From: DTKY01 sp037440765
Lineage (GTDB): Bacteria; Acidobacteriota; Terriglobia; Bryobacterales; Bryobacteraceae
Assembly (NCBI GenBank): GCA_037440765.1
Contig: JBBITL010000018.1
Location: 1-64,000 of the forward strand
Direction of reading: 5' to 3'
DNA length: 64,000 bases
Below the pieces are notes generated by a model, which saw nothing but the letters and a program-made list of their open reading frames with translations, was not told where the DNA came from and did not search any database. The number at the start of each line of letters is the position of its first letter. The first letter of the stretch is position 1. Below are positions 35,973-44,727 of the stretch, piece by piece. The position numbers and the translations under genes were made by a program.

Positions 35973-36416
35973 TCAGAAGCGGATTGTGTCGCCCTCTTTC
36001 AGGCCGTGCCTGGCGGCCATGCCCCCGGCCAGTTCCAGCACGTAAACGGCGTCGTGGTTGCCTCCGTAGCTGGGGCAGGTCCGTGCTTCTCCCTTGCACG
36101 GCGGCGTGTCGGCGGAGATCTCGACAATGCGCCTGGCGGCGTCGAGCCATATGATGTCCAGCGGGATGAGGCACTGGAACATCCAGTAGGAGTAGCGCCC
36201 GGGCTCGGTGTGGACGAAGAGCATGCCGCGGTCGGGCGCGAGCGAATCCCGGAACATCATCCCCCGCATGAGGTCTTCGGGCCGCGTCATCACCTCGGCG
36301 CGGATTTCCTGGCCGCCGGGAAGGGTGATGGTCAGCAGACCGTCGCCGGTCGCGCTGTTGCGTGAACACCCCGCGCACAGCCCGAGCGCCGCCGCCAGCA
36401 CAAGTACGCGCCACAT
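35973..36416 (-). CDS. DUF192 lipoprotein
   Basis: This 147-residue protein has a lipoprotein signal (LVLAAALGLCAGCS, lipobox LCAGC) and a DUF192 beta domain marked by VMTRPEDLMRGMMFRDSL, RGMLFVHTEPGRYSYWM and IPLDIIWLDAARRIVEI, then VLELAGGMAARHGLKEGD. DUF192 function is unknown; members are usually small exported proteins. ATG 36416 gives the signal peptide directly. The gene is 17 bp upstream of larB in the same direction and diverges from mqnP. Confidence 0.86.
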   Translation of the reverse strand: MWRVLVLAAALGLCAGCSRNSATGDGLLTITLPGGQEIRAEVMTRPEDLMRGMMFRDSLAPDRGMLFVHTEPGRYSYWMFQCLIPLDIIWLDAARRIVEISADTPPCKGEARTCPSYGGNHDAVYVLELAGGMAARHGLKEGDTIRF

Positions 36417-36470
36417 GGTCAGAGGCCAGCCTAGCACAGCTAGAATGGGGACAGGCTGCCCAGCTTCCGA

Positions 36471-37364
36471 ATGCCGAGAGCGTTTCTCAGGAAAGTCCGG
36501 CTCACGCTGGAGATGATCCGGTTTGAGCACTCGATCTTCGCCCTGCCGTTCGCCCTGACGGGCGCCTTGCTGGCGGTGCGCGAGGAGGGGTTCGCCACGG
36601 GAAGCCTCGGGTGGAAGTTCCTGTGGATTGTGGTGGCGATGGTGGGGGCGCGGTCGGCCGCCATGGCGTTCAACCGGCTGCTGGACCAGGATCTGGACGC
36701 CCGGAATCCGCGGACCAGAGGTCGGCACCTGCCCGCGGGTCTGCTTTCACGGAGTTTCGCATGGGGTTTCACGGCCGCATCGTCGCTCGTGTTTCTGCTT
36801 GCCGCCCGCGCCCTGAACGACTTGTGTTTCCGCCTTGCCCCGCTGGCGCTCGGGGTCGTGTTCTTCTACTCCTTCACCAAGCGCTTCACGGCGGTGTCGC
36901 ATCTGGTGCTGGGCTTCTCGCTGGGTATCGCCCCGGCGGCGGCCTGGATCGCCATACGGGGCTCGCTGGACCCGCGCATCCTGTGGCTGACACTGGCGGT
37001 GACACTGTGGACGGCGGGCTTCGACGTGATCTACGCCTGTCCGGACCACGAGTTCGACAGGCAGGAGGGGTTGTTCAGCCTGCCGCGCCGGTTCGGCATC
37101 GCCGGGGCGCTCTGGATTTCGCGCCTGTTCCACGTGGGGATGGTCGCGGCCCTGGCCGCCCTGGCGCACAGCTTCAGCCTGGGCGCGCTGAGCCTGGCCG
37201 GGGTGGTGGTGGTGGCCCTGCTGTTGTTTTACGAGCAGAGCCTGGTCAAGCCCCACGACCTGTCGCGGGTGAATGCCGCCTTCTTCACCATGAACGGCTA
37301 CGTCAGCGTGCTGTTCTTTTTGTTCTGGGCCGCTGATATTCTTTTCCTTCGTTCCGGGGCATAG
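36471..37364 (+). CDS. mqnP: UbiA-family prenyltransferase, MqnP-like
   Basis: This 297-residue membrane protein has about eight to nine helices and both UbiA metal/diphosphate motifs: NRLLDQDLDARNPRT in the first aspartate-rich loop and YACPDHEFDRQE in the second. The N-terminal RFEHSIFALPFALTGA is the form seen in the UbiA branch linked to futalosine menaquinone synthesis. It attaches a polyprenyl chain to the naphthoate-type ring. Only two bases separate it from mqnE, which supports the menaquinone role. Confidence 0.87.
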   Translation: MPRAFLRKVRLTLEMIRFEHSIFALPFALTGALLAVREEGFATGSLGWKFLWIVVAMVGARSAAMAFNRLLDQDLDARNPRTRGRHLPAGLLSRSFAWGFTAASSLVFLLAARALNDLCFRLAPLALGVVFFYSFTKRFTAVSHLVLGFSLGIAPAAAWIAIRGSLDPRILWLTLAVTLWTAGFDVIYACPDHEFDRQEGLFSLPRRFGIAGALWISRLFHVGMVAALAALAHSFSLGALSLAGVVVVALLLFYEQSLVKPHDLSRVNAAFFTMNGYVSVLFFLFWAADILFLRSGA

Positions 37365-37366
37365 AG

Positions 37367-38485
37367 ATGCATCCTCTCATCGAGGACCGGAGACTGGCGG
37401 CCATCCTGGACAAAGTCACCTCCGGCGTCCGCCTGGACTTCGACGACGGAGTGGCGCTGTACCGCAGCCGCGACCTGCTGGCGCTGGGCTACATGGCCAA
37501 CCTGGTCCGGGAGAAGCTGCACGGGAATGTCACCTTCTACAACGTAAACCGCCACATCAACCCGACCAACGTCTGCGTGGCCGGCTGCCGGCTCTGCGCT
37601 TACGGAAAGAAGCCCGGCGACCCCGGGGCGTACACCATGACGCTCGAGCAGGCCTGGGAAGCGGCGGCAAGCGGCTGGTCGGAAGCTGTCACCGAGTTCC
37701 ACGTCGTGGGCGGCCTGCACCCTGCACTGACCGTGGACTGGTACTGTGAGCTGTTCCGCGGACTCAAGCAGCGCTTTCCCGGGGTGCACCTGAAGGCGCT
37801 CACCATGGTGGAGATCGGCCACCTGGCCAGGCGCACCGGCATCACGACGCTGGAGACGCTCGAGAGGATCAAAGCGTCTGGCGTGGATTCGCTGCCCGGG
37901 GGGGGCGCGGAGATCTTCGCCGGGCGCGTGCGGCGCGTCATCTGCGATCACAAGATCGACGGCGGCGAGTGGCTGCGCATCGCGCGCGAGGCCCACGGCC
38001 TGGGCCTGCACTCCAACTGCACCATGCTCTACGGCCACGTCGAGACGGACGAGGACCGGGTGGACCACCTCCTTCAACTGCGCGCCTTGCAGGATGAGAC
38101 GGGCGGCTTCATGGCCTTCATCCCGCTGGCGTTCCATCCCGGAGGCACGGCGCTGGCGCACATCCTGCCGGCGACCGCGTTCACCGATCTTGCCAACATC
38201 GCTGCGGCCCGCCTGCTGCTCGACAACATTCCGCACATAAAGGCGTACTGGGTGGCGCTGACGCCGCGCATCGCGCAGGTGGCGCAGCGTTTCGGAGCGG
38301 ACGACCTTGACGGCACGCTGGCCGAGGAGAAGATCTACCACGATGCCGGCGCCGCCACCGGCCGCTCTCTGAGCCGCGAGGAGATGCTGCGACTGATCCG
38401 CGAAGCCGGCCGGGAGCCGGTGGAGCGCGACACGCTCTACCGGCCCGTGGTCCGGAAAACCGCGACGCCGGGGGCGCCGGCCTGA
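37367..38485 (+). CDS. mqnE: Aminofutalosine synthase MqnE
   Basis: This 372-residue radical SAM enzyme joins S-adenosylmethionine to 3-[(1-carboxyvinyl)oxy]benzoate in the futalosine route to menaquinone. The cluster motif is C70, C74 and C77 in VCVAGCRLCAYGKKPGDP. Further family marks are FHVVGGLHPALTVDWYCELF, GVDSLPGGGAEIF, TMLYGHVET, FIPLAFHP and YWVALTPRIAQVA. Length is normal. It forms an operon with mqnP. Its stop abuts the PIN-domain remnant, so the last few residues could have been altered by rearrangement. Confidence 0.94.
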   Translation: MHPLIEDRRLAAILDKVTSGVRLDFDDGVALYRSRDLLALGYMANLVREKLHGNVTFYNVNRHINPTNVCVAGCRLCAYGKKPGDPGAYTMTLEQAWEAAASGWSEAVTEFHVVGGLHPALTVDWYCELFRGLKQRFPGVHLKALTMVEIGHLARRTGITTLETLERIKASGVDSLPGGGAEIFAGRVRRVICDHKIDGGEWLRIAREAHGLGLHSNCTMLYGHVETDEDRVDHLLQLRALQDETGGFMAFIPLAFHPGGTALAHILPATAFTDLANIAAARLLLDNIPHIKAYWVALTPRIAQVAQRFGADDLDGTLAEEKIYHDAGAATGRSLSREEMLRLIREAGREPVERDTLYRPVVRKTATPGAPA

Positions 38486-38574
38486 ATTTCCTGGCCATGC
38501 GCCAGCCGGGCATCCGGACCGCGTTCTGCCTTGACAGTCACTTCCGGGAACAGGGTTTCCAGATCCTGCCGTGA
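38486..38574 (+). pseudogene. C-terminal remnant of a PIN-domain (VapC-like) toxin gene
   Basis: Directly after mqnE, an in-frame stretch reads FLAMRQPGIRTAFCLDSHFR then EQGFQILP and stops. This matches the end of many PIN-domain toxins (FxxMRELGIREAFTFDRHFxxxGFxxLP), including the last acidic/histidine pair (here D-S-H-F). The first 100 residues and the other acidic residues are absent, so this is a scrap. It lies 100 bp from the IS remnant, which may have caused the loss. Confidence 0.5.
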
Positions 38575-38668
38575 GGAACAGCCGGGGGGCGTTTTCACGC
38601 GCCGGGCTGTGCCCGGCGCAGCGCGGTCAGGGGGTGGCGTCCGTGCGAGGCCCTGCACGGAACCCCGG

Positions 38669-38691
38669 CCGTAAGGGTCCGTGAAAAAATC
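38669..38691. repeat. Left IS end with 9-bp direct repeat
   Basis: CCGTAAGGG (38669-38677) is followed by TCCGTGAAAAAATC, the left inverted end. The same 9 bases follow the right end at 39525-39533. Confidence 0.65.
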
Positions 38692-39524
38692 CCGCTCCGG
38701 CGCACTGGGGCCGGCGGGAAGTGGCCGCGCGCTCGGTTTCGTGCCGGGAGCCGGGAGGTTTGGTCCGCCGGGCGCCCCGGCTTGGCCCCGCCTCGCGGGG
38801 CGGGGGCCCGCTTTTAGCAGGCCGCCGGGGCGATTCGTTCCGGCGGACTGGCTAGTTTCTTCCACCCCAGCCGGATCCATTGCAGCACGTTGTAGGCCAG
38901 CGCCCAAAGCTTCCCTTCCTGTTTCACTTTCTTCAAGCCCCGCACGTGAAACCGTCTCAGCCTCAGCACCCCTTTTATCTGCAGTTGCGCAAATTCCCCA
39001 TAGCGGCTCCGCTGCTTGTACACCTGCTGGCCTTCTTCGCCCGCCATCCGCGCCAGATACGCCTGCATCGCCGCGCTCTCCTGCACCCGGTCCACCCGCC
39101 GCCCCCGCCCTGGCCCCGTCTTCCCACAGCACGGCTCCCGGCGCGCACAGCCAGCGCAGACCCGCCTCGTGCGTCTGCATCCGCTCCAGCGCCCGCGCCG
39201 ACCCAACCCCGAGACTGTAGCCGTAGATCCACAACGCGGCCAGCAGCCGCGGCGGCGCCGCGCTGCGACCGGCCTGGCCCTCGCGGCTGAGGATCAGGTC
39301 CTCGTAGCGGGAGAAGTCGAGCGACTCGATCAGATCCCAGACGGCGCGCGCCGGATGAGAAGCAGGGACCAGGGCTTCGAGATCGACGGGGCCGGGATAG
39401 ACCCGGGCGCGGTTGCGGTACTCGAACTTGGGCTTGGGCTGCGGTGTGGACACGCCGATTGGATGCAGCAAAAAACAAAACGACCCGATTATGATTTATT
39501 GCAGTCGGAGATTTTTTCACAGAC
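38678..39524 (-). mobile_element. Internally deleted IS1182-type insertion element
   Basis: This 847-bp element has inverted ends TCCGTGAAAAAATC (left) and, read inward from the right, TCTGTGAAAAAATC, differing at one base, flanked by the direct repeat CCGTAAGGG. It encodes the N-terminal and C-terminal parts of one transposase but not the catalytic middle, so it cannot move without help from a full copy. IS1182 assignment rests on the DUF772-type N-terminus. Confidence 0.72.
38814..39471 (-). pseudogene. IS1182-family transposase, internally deleted and frameshifted
   Basis: The N-terminal part (from about 39471) has the DUF772 layout: VYPGPVDLEALVPASHPARA, SAAPPRLLAALWIYGYSLGV, GSARALERMQTHEAGLRWLC. 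Near 39100-39140 the match moves to another frame, which carries a C-terminal part (QESAAMQAYLARMAGEEGQQ, LQIKGVLRLRRFHVRGLKKV, KLWALAYNVLQWIRLGWKK) and ends at TAA 38814. Roughly 200 or more residues of the DDE catalytic core are missing. A long open frame of 344 codons spans much of the region, but its second half is not transposase-like and should not be read as an intact protein. Confidence 0.75.
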
Positions 39525-39533
39525 CCGTAAGGG
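39510..39533. repeat. Right IS end with 9-bp direct repeat
   Basis: GATTTTTTCACAGAC (39510-39524) is the inverted copy of the left end with one mismatch; CCGTAAGGG follows at 39525-39533. Confidence 0.65.
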
Positions 39534-39574
39534 AGGGGCCAGGGCCGGCGAGGACGCCTGTCCCACGGAGCCTG

Positions 39575-40984
39575 CTAGTTCTTCGGGACCGGTCTTGCCG
39601 GCTGGTGAGGCCCGTGCGGCAACAGGTCGGGAACAACGCGCACACCCGTCGTGAATTTCAGGGGATACTTGCCGGGACCCGCGAAGGTCAACTCGACGAA
39701 GTAAGCTGTCCAGCCCTCCTGCGGCGGCGCCACCCGAGCGACATAGGTGGATCCCTTGGCGGGCTGGAGGTCCGAACTGCGCCAGGCAGCGCCAATGGTC
39801 TCCAGCCGGAAGTCGCGCGCCCTCGGGTTGGTGGCCTGCCACAACCGGACCGCCAGCGGCTGGTCCTCGACGCTCACCTGAATGCCGCCATCCTTGTCGA
39901 GCCCCCACGAGTAGCGCGGGCGGGGTTTCGCCTCCACGATCGAGCGATAGAACGCGGCCAGCGATTCCTGAGCGTCGGACTTGGACAGGCCGTGGTCCGT
40001 GTTCGGGACATAGCGCAGGTGTTTCTCCCCCTTCAACTGGCCGAAGTAGAACTGCGAGGAGTCGGGCAGGAAGAACTGATCGCCGCTCGAGTTCACCAGG
40101 AACTTGGGCAGCGTCAACCGGTCGAGGTAGCTGTACGGATCCTCAATCTGGAGCAGCGCGCGGATCTGCGGGGTGCCGAACCAGTCCATGATGTGCATGG
40201 CCTGGTAGTCCCCGACCGACGGGGAAAAGAAGCCGTAGGCCCGGTAGTGGTGCTCGAAGCTCTCTTCGAGGTTCAGCGCGTCGATCACCAGGGGGGCAAT
40301 CGCAACCACGCGCCGGTCCACTGCGGCGGTGGTCCAGGCGGTCCACCCTCGCTTCGACGCCCCCGCCACCACGAAACGATCCACTTTCACGCCGCCCCCC
40401 TGCTCTGAGGCGCAGAATCCACTTACGGCGTCCATGGCGCGGACCGCGGCCTTCGTCATGGGCAACCGCGCCGGCCAGGAGTCATCGCCACCCCTCAGGT
40501 GCTTGTCCCAGGTGTAAGCGATGAGCGCGTCTTCGCTCCTGGGACCCTGCCCATCTCCGGCAAAGACCAGCGGCTGGTTCGGGATCATCCGCACCGCCGC
40601 CACCACGGTCCGGGTCTCGGCTGCCATAGCGGCCAGGAAAGAGTCCGGAGCCTGCGGCGGCTTGCTCCCATTGGACCCGCCGGCGATTAACAGAAAGCCG
40701 GTTGAGCTGTCGACCTCGTCCGGTCTCAGGATGGTGAGCCAGTGCCGCCACTCGGTGCGGTTGACTTCCTTCAGGTCGCGCCACGTCTGCGAGACCATGT
40801 CCAGAACGTACATGGTGGCGCCCGGGAGCCGTCTCTCCGAGACAAGCTCGTACCGGAAGCTTGCGTCCGGCGCGGCTACGTAGCGGTCCAGCGCCGTGCC
40901 GGTCTGCGCGAAGGCCGTGCCGGCCGCCGAGAGCAGGGACGCCAGCGCCAGGCATTTCAAACGGGATTCAGATCGCGGGTTCAT
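39575..40984 (-). CDS. PhoPQ-activated pathogenicity-related (PqaA-like) secreted protein
   Basis: This 469-residue protein has a signal peptide (residues 1-26, ending AAGTAFAQ) and an alpha/beta-hydrolase-like domain of the PqaA type. Visible marks are ALDRYVAAPDASFRYELVSE, LIAGGSNGSKPP, LPMTKAAVRAMDAV, the nucleophile-elbow-like VVAGASKRGWTAWTTAAVD, LPKFLVNSSGDQFFLPDSS and the later YVPNTDHGLSKS with a candidate histidine. The family is common in environmental bacteria despite its name, and its substrate is not known. ATG 40984 is chosen because it gives the signal peptide. It diverges from the GH127 gene across 117 bp. Confidence 0.86.
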   Translation of the reverse strand: MNPRSESRLKCLALASLLSAAGTAFAQTGTALDRYVAAPDASFRYELVSERRLPGATMYVLDMVSQTWRDLKEVNRTEWRHWLTILRPDEVDSSTGFLLIAGGSNGSKPPQAPDSFLAAMAAETRTVVAAVRMIPNQPLVFAGDGQGPRSEDALIAYTWDKHLRGGDDSWPARLPMTKAAVRAMDAVSGFCASEQGGGVKVDRFVVAGASKRGWTAWTTAAVDRRVVAIAPLVIDALNLEESFEHHYRAYGFFSPSVGDYQAMHIMDWFGTPQIRALLQIEDPYSYLDRLTLPKFLVNSSGDQFFLPDSSQFYFGQLKGEKHLRYVPNTDHGLSKSDAQESLAAFYRSIVEAKPRPRYSWGLDKDGGIQVSVEDQPLAVRLWQATNPRARDFRLETIGAAWRSSDLQPAKGSTYVARVAPPQEGWTAYFVELTFAGPGKYPLKFTTGVRVVPDLLPHGPHQPARPVPKN

Positions 40985-41101
40985 GGCCGGCACCAATTGT
41001 ACATCGATATAATCTCTCTGGGAGCAAATCGTCCGGTTGGAGGGTGATAGCGTGACGCCCAACCCATTGCGTCGCTTTCTTCTTCAGGCGGGTGCACTGC
41101 C

Positions 41102-43483
41102 ATGACCCGCCCAAGCCGTCGGACAGTGCTGGGGGCCGTGGCGGGGGCTGCCGTGTGCCGCGGCGCGCTCGGCGCGCAGAACGCCCCGCTCAACGTCAGG
41201 GCCGGAGTGGACCGGGTGGTGGTGCTGCCCGGCGTGACGTACCTCCGAGGCTGGGCGGGCTACGGCGATCCGCCCAGACCGGCGAGAGGGCCCGGCGCCC
41301 CGCCGCCGCCCCCTTCGCAACCCGCGCCTGCGCCTGCCACCACCTGGAGCAAGGAATCCGGCCCGGGAAGAGTCGCCTTCAAGAATCCGAAGAGTCCGGT
41401 CACCACCGCCTCGTTCTCATCCCCAGGGGAGTACGTGCTGCGGCTCACGGCGGAAGACGGGCGATCGAAGGCTTCCTCCACGCTGAGCGTCAGGGTTGAG
41501 ACTCCGCCGCCCGCCAGGCCGCTGGAACCGGTCCACACCAGGAACTACCGGGTCAGCAGCCCGCTGTGGAGCGCCCGGGTCAAGGCGCTGGTGGTGAACT
41601 GGATCCCGCACTGCATCGACCAGATCAACCGGACGGATCTGACGCTGGGTCCGGGCGGAATCGACAACTTCGTCGAGGCAGGCAAGGCGCTGCGCGGCGA
41701 GCCGCACGGAAGCCACAAGGGATTCGTGTTCTCCAATGCCTGGGTCCACCAGACGGTGGAGGCCATGAGCATCGCGCTGATGATCGACGCCCAGGGCGAC
41801 GGGGAGATCCTCAGGGCGCACCAGAAGATGCGGGCGACCCTGGACGACTGGATCCCCAAGATCCTGGCGGCACAGGAGCCGGACGGGTATCTGCAAACCG
41901 CCTTCACGATTCCCTCCAGGGTGGGAGGGCGAGGCAACATCACGCCAGGCCCCTTCCCGCGCTGGCAACGCCGCGGCGACCACGAGGGGTACGTGGCCGG
42001 CTACTTTCTGGAAGCCGCCATCAACCACTACCTCATGACCGGCGGGAAGGACACAAGGCTGTATGATGCCGCCAGGAGACTGGCCGACTGCTGGCACAAC
42101 AACCTGGGTCCGCCGCCCAAAAGAGCCTGGTACGACGGCCACCAGGGAATGGAACAGGCCCTGGTGCGGTTCGGCCGCTTCGTGAACGAGGTGGAGGGCG
42201 GCGCACAGGGACGCAAGTACATCGAACTGGCCAGGTTCCTTCTGGATTGCCGCTATCACGCCGCGGCCGGCGACAGGGAGAGACAGGAGTACGACCAGGG
42301 CCATCTGCCCGTCATCGAGCAGTACGAAGCGGTCGGGCACGCCGTGCGCGCCGTGTACAGCTACACGGGCATGGCGGATATCGCCCTGGAGACCGGTGAC
42401 GCCGGCTACCGGAGCGCCGTCAGGTCGCTGTGGGACAACATCGTCAACAGGAAGTACTACGTCACGGGCGGCGTGGGCAGCGGCGAAACCGCCGAGGGCT
42501 TCGGCCCGAACTACTCTTTGCGGAACCGCGCCTACTGCGAATCCTGCTCCAGTTGCGGCCTGATCTTCTTTCAATGGAAGCTCAACCTGGCGTACCACGA
42601 CGCCAGGCATGCTGATCTCTACGAAGAAACACTGTACAACGCGCTGCTGGGATCGGTCGACCTGGAGGGCAGGAACTTCTACTACACCAACGCGCTGGAG
42701 GAGAACACTCCACGCGCGCCCTGGCACAACTGCCCCTGCTGCGTGGGTAACATCGCCAGGACCCTGCTGATGCTGCCGACCTGGATGTACGTCACGGGCG
42801 ACGGCGGCGTTTGGGTGAACCTGTTCATCGGAAGCACCGTCACGCTGGAGAACGTGGGCGGAACGGATGTCGAGATGATCCAGCAGACCGACTACCCGTG
42901 GAGCGGGAAGGTCTCCATCATCGTCAACCCCAAGATCCGGCGGCGCTTCAGCGTGAGAGTGCGCGTGCCGGACCGCGGCGTGAGCAGCCTGTACAGGAGC
43001 CTGCCGGATGCCAACGGTGTCGCCTCAATCGCCGTCAACGGGGCGGCGGTGAAGCCCCCCATGGACAAGGGCTATGCCGTGATTACCCGCTCCTGGAGCG
43101 CGGGAGACAGAATCGAACTGGTTCTCCCGATGCGGGTGCAGCGCGTGAGGGCCAGCGACCGGATCGAGGCGAACCGGAACAGGGTGGCTCTGAGGTACGG
43201 TCCGCTGGTCTACAACATCGAGCAGGTCGATCAGGACATCGCCAAGGTGCTCAGCCCGGATTCCGTTTTGACCCCCGAGTGGAGAGGCGATCTTCTCGGC
43301 GGGGTGACGGTCATCAAGGGCGCCTTCACAGACGGCAGTCCAATGACGGCGATCCCCAACTACGCCCGCATGAATCGCGGACTCGCTTCCCTTACCGCCG
43401 CGGCTCCCGAGACCGGGGCTGACGGAGCGGTTCGTCCCGCCCCCGGTCCTCCGGTTTCGATCGTCTGGATCCGGGAGCGGTGA
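41102..43483 (+). CDS. Tat-exported GH127 beta-L-arabinofuranosidase-like enzyme
   Basis: This 793-residue protein carries a Tat signal (SRRTVLGAVAGAA), a PKD-like domain with a proline-rich loop (about 30-140, PGEYVLRLTAEDG), the DUF1680/GH127 helical barrel (about 150-580) and C-terminal beta domains. The catalytic zinc site is intact: glutamate 480 and Cys 482 in CESCSSCG, and Cys 546/547 in CPCCVGNIAR, where the first Cys of the pair is the expected nucleophile by comparison with known GH127 enzymes. It releases L-arabinofuranose or a related sugar from plant-type glycans. An N-terminal PKD-like domain is unusual for the family. ATG 41102 gives the Tat signal. Confidence 0.92.
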   Translation: MTRPSRRTVLGAVAGAAVCRGALGAQNAPLNVRAGVDRVVVLPGVTYLRGWAGYGDPPRPARGPGAPPPPPSQPAPAPATTWSKESGPGRVAFKNPKSPVTTASFSSPGEYVLRLTAEDGRSKASSTLSVRVETPPPARPLEPVHTRNYRVSSPLWSARVKALVVNWIPHCIDQINRTDLTLGPGGIDNFVEAGKALRGEPHGSHKGFVFSNAWVHQTVEAMSIALMIDAQGDGEILRAHQKMRATLDDWIPKILAAQEPDGYLQTAFTIPSRVGGRGNITPGPFPRWQRRGDHEGYVAGYFLEAAINHYLMTGGKDTRLYDAARRLADCWHNNLGPPPKRAWYDGHQGMEQALVRFGRFVNEVEGGAQGRKYIELARFLLDCRYHAAAGDRERQEYDQGHLPVIEQYEAVGHAVRAVYSYTGMADIALETGDAGYRSAVRSLWDNIVNRKYYVTGGVGSGETAEGFGPNYSLRNRAYCESCSSCGLIFFQWKLNLAYHDARHADLYEETLYNALLGSVDLEGRNFYYTNALEENTPRAPWHNCPCCVGNIARTLLMLPTWMYVTGDGGVWVNLFIGSTVTLENVGGTDVEMIQQTDYPWSGKVSIIVNPKIRRRFSVRVRVPDRGVSSLYRSLPDANGVASIAVNGAAVKPPMDKGYAVITRSWSAGDRIELVLPMRVQRVRASDRIEANRNRVALRYGPLVYNIEQVDQDIAKVLSPDSVLTPEWRGDLLGGVTVIKGAFTDGSPMTAIPNYARMNRGLASLTAAAPETGADGAVRPAPGPPVSIVWIRER

Positions 43484-43603
43484 TGCGTCCACTGCAGCTG
43501 TAGTCTTCACGGTCACAGCACCGGCAGGTTAATATCTCCATTTCCACCAAGGGCTCCCGGCGCGGGCGCGGGCGGCGTGCCGGGGTCCCGCTGCTACGCT
43601 CGG

Positions 43604-43624
43604 GGGCGCCACCAACAGGCGCCC
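43604..43624 (+). promoter_or_regulatory. Hairpin just before the gene at 43629
   Basis: GGGCGCC (43604-43610) and GGCGCCC (43618-43624) form a perfect 7-bp stem with a 7-base loop. It ends four bases before ATG 43629, where a ribosome site would be expected. It may end GH127 transcription or control initiation. Confidence 0.33.
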
Positions 43625-43628
43625 GTCG

Positions 43629-44690
43629 ATGAACGAATCCATACGTATTCACATCCAGTGCGGCGGGGCCGCGCTCCGGCTGGACAGCCTCTCCAGTCAG
43701 GGAATCGTCGTGGGCGGCGAGTCTTCCGCGGCGCCGCGCGGGCTGACTATCAGCCTTCAGCCCGCGGATCACGTCACCGAACTCCGCCTCCGCCGCGTGC
43801 GCGTTATCCAGGGTTGGGCGCCGGGCGTGTTCCGCTTCACGGCGGCTCTCAACAACGGCGCCATCGTCTGCCGGGGCGTCGACGCGTTTTCGCTGCCCTT
43901 CGGCCGGCACCTGCTCCGTGTCATGATCTCCGGCCTGCGGCCGCCAGGGCAGCCCATCAATGTCGAGGTTCCGGAAAGCGGCGTCGCGGACGTGGTGGCG
44001 GGCTTCAGGGCGGACTCCCGCCGGTTGGAGCTGGTCACTCCTGTGGAGGAGTTCGACGATCGCATCAAGGCGGTAGTGCTCGACGCCGGATCGAGTCTGG
44101 ACGGAGAGACCATTCCCCGGTGGCTGGACGGTCCGGCGCGGCCGCGGCGCAAGGCCTGCCTGTTGAACATCCTGGCCAAGGCGCGAGCCGCCGGAGGTCC
44201 GGCGCCGGGCAGCAGCCTGATCGAGGGGATCCGCGGCGTGTTCTTCGCCGACGAGGATCGCATCTACGCTGCCTGCGACGCGAGCTTCCCGTCGAATCTC
44301 CGCGCCCTGGCGGCCGATGCCGCCAGACCCGTCTATTACGAGGGCGCGCCCGTGGCGGCGGCGCACAGGCGGCTCCTGGATGCGATAAGGTCACTTCAGG
44401 AAGGCCGTGAAAGCGATGCGGCGGGATACCGGCTGCGGAGCTTTCGCCTGGAGGGCGCGCCGAGCCTCCAGGCGGTGGTGGCCATCCCGCCCGGCGGAGA
44501 TCCCGGCCGCCCGCACTACGCTGGACTCGACCTGGACCTGGGCAACCCGCTCCAGGACCTGGTGGGCATGCTGGTGCACTTCGGCGAGGTGTTACACCCG
44601 GGCCAGACCGATCACCTGAAGCTGGCCGGCAGACTCGCCCGGGGCGCTACCAGGGACTTCCACTACTACCGCGTCGTCGAGTCGAAGTGA
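43629..44690 (+). CDS. Hypothetical 353-residue protein
   Basis: I do not recognise this family. Codon pattern and length support a real gene. The N-terminal half is beta-rich (IRIHIQCGGAALRLDSLSSQ, GLTISLQPADHVTELRLRRV), and the C-terminal half has helices and a short conserved-looking end (DFHYYRVVESK). There is no signal peptide and no obvious catalytic motif. It lies between GH127 and a V4R-PAS kinase in the same direction. It has no clear Shine-Dalgarno, and a strong hairpin covers the site. The phrase LLNILAKARA and VFFADEDRIYAACDA hint at a structural or lipase-like lid fold, but I would not name it. Confidence 0.68.
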   Translation: MNESIRIHIQCGGAALRLDSLSSQGIVVGGESSAAPRGLTISLQPADHVTELRLRRVRVIQGWAPGVFRFTAALNNGAIVCRGVDAFSLPFGRHLLRVMISGLRPPGQPINVEVPESGVADVVAGFRADSRRLELVTPVEEFDDRIKAVVLDAGSSLDGETIPRWLDGPARPRRKACLLNILAKARAAGGPAPGSSLIEGIRGVFFADEDRIYAACDASFPSNLRALAADAARPVYYEGAPVAAAHRRLLDAIRSLQEGRESDAAGYRLRSFRLEGAPSLQAVVAIPPGGDPGRPHYAGLDLDLGNPLQDLVGMLVHFGEVLHPGQTDHLKLAGRLARGATRDFHYYRVVESK

Positions 44691-44727
44691 TCCGCTCCCG
44701 ATCGTGAGATGATGGCGGAGGTAGTAT

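Noticed and set aside
35955..36414. Upstream extension of the larB frame to 401 codons
   Set aside because: It runs through the DUF192 lipoprotein gene on the same strand in another frame, and the larB family starts at 35955.
38437..39471. A 344-codon frame read as one intact transposase
   Set aside because: Only its first third matches a transposase; the real C-terminus is in another frame, and the end overlaps mqnE and the PIN remnant.
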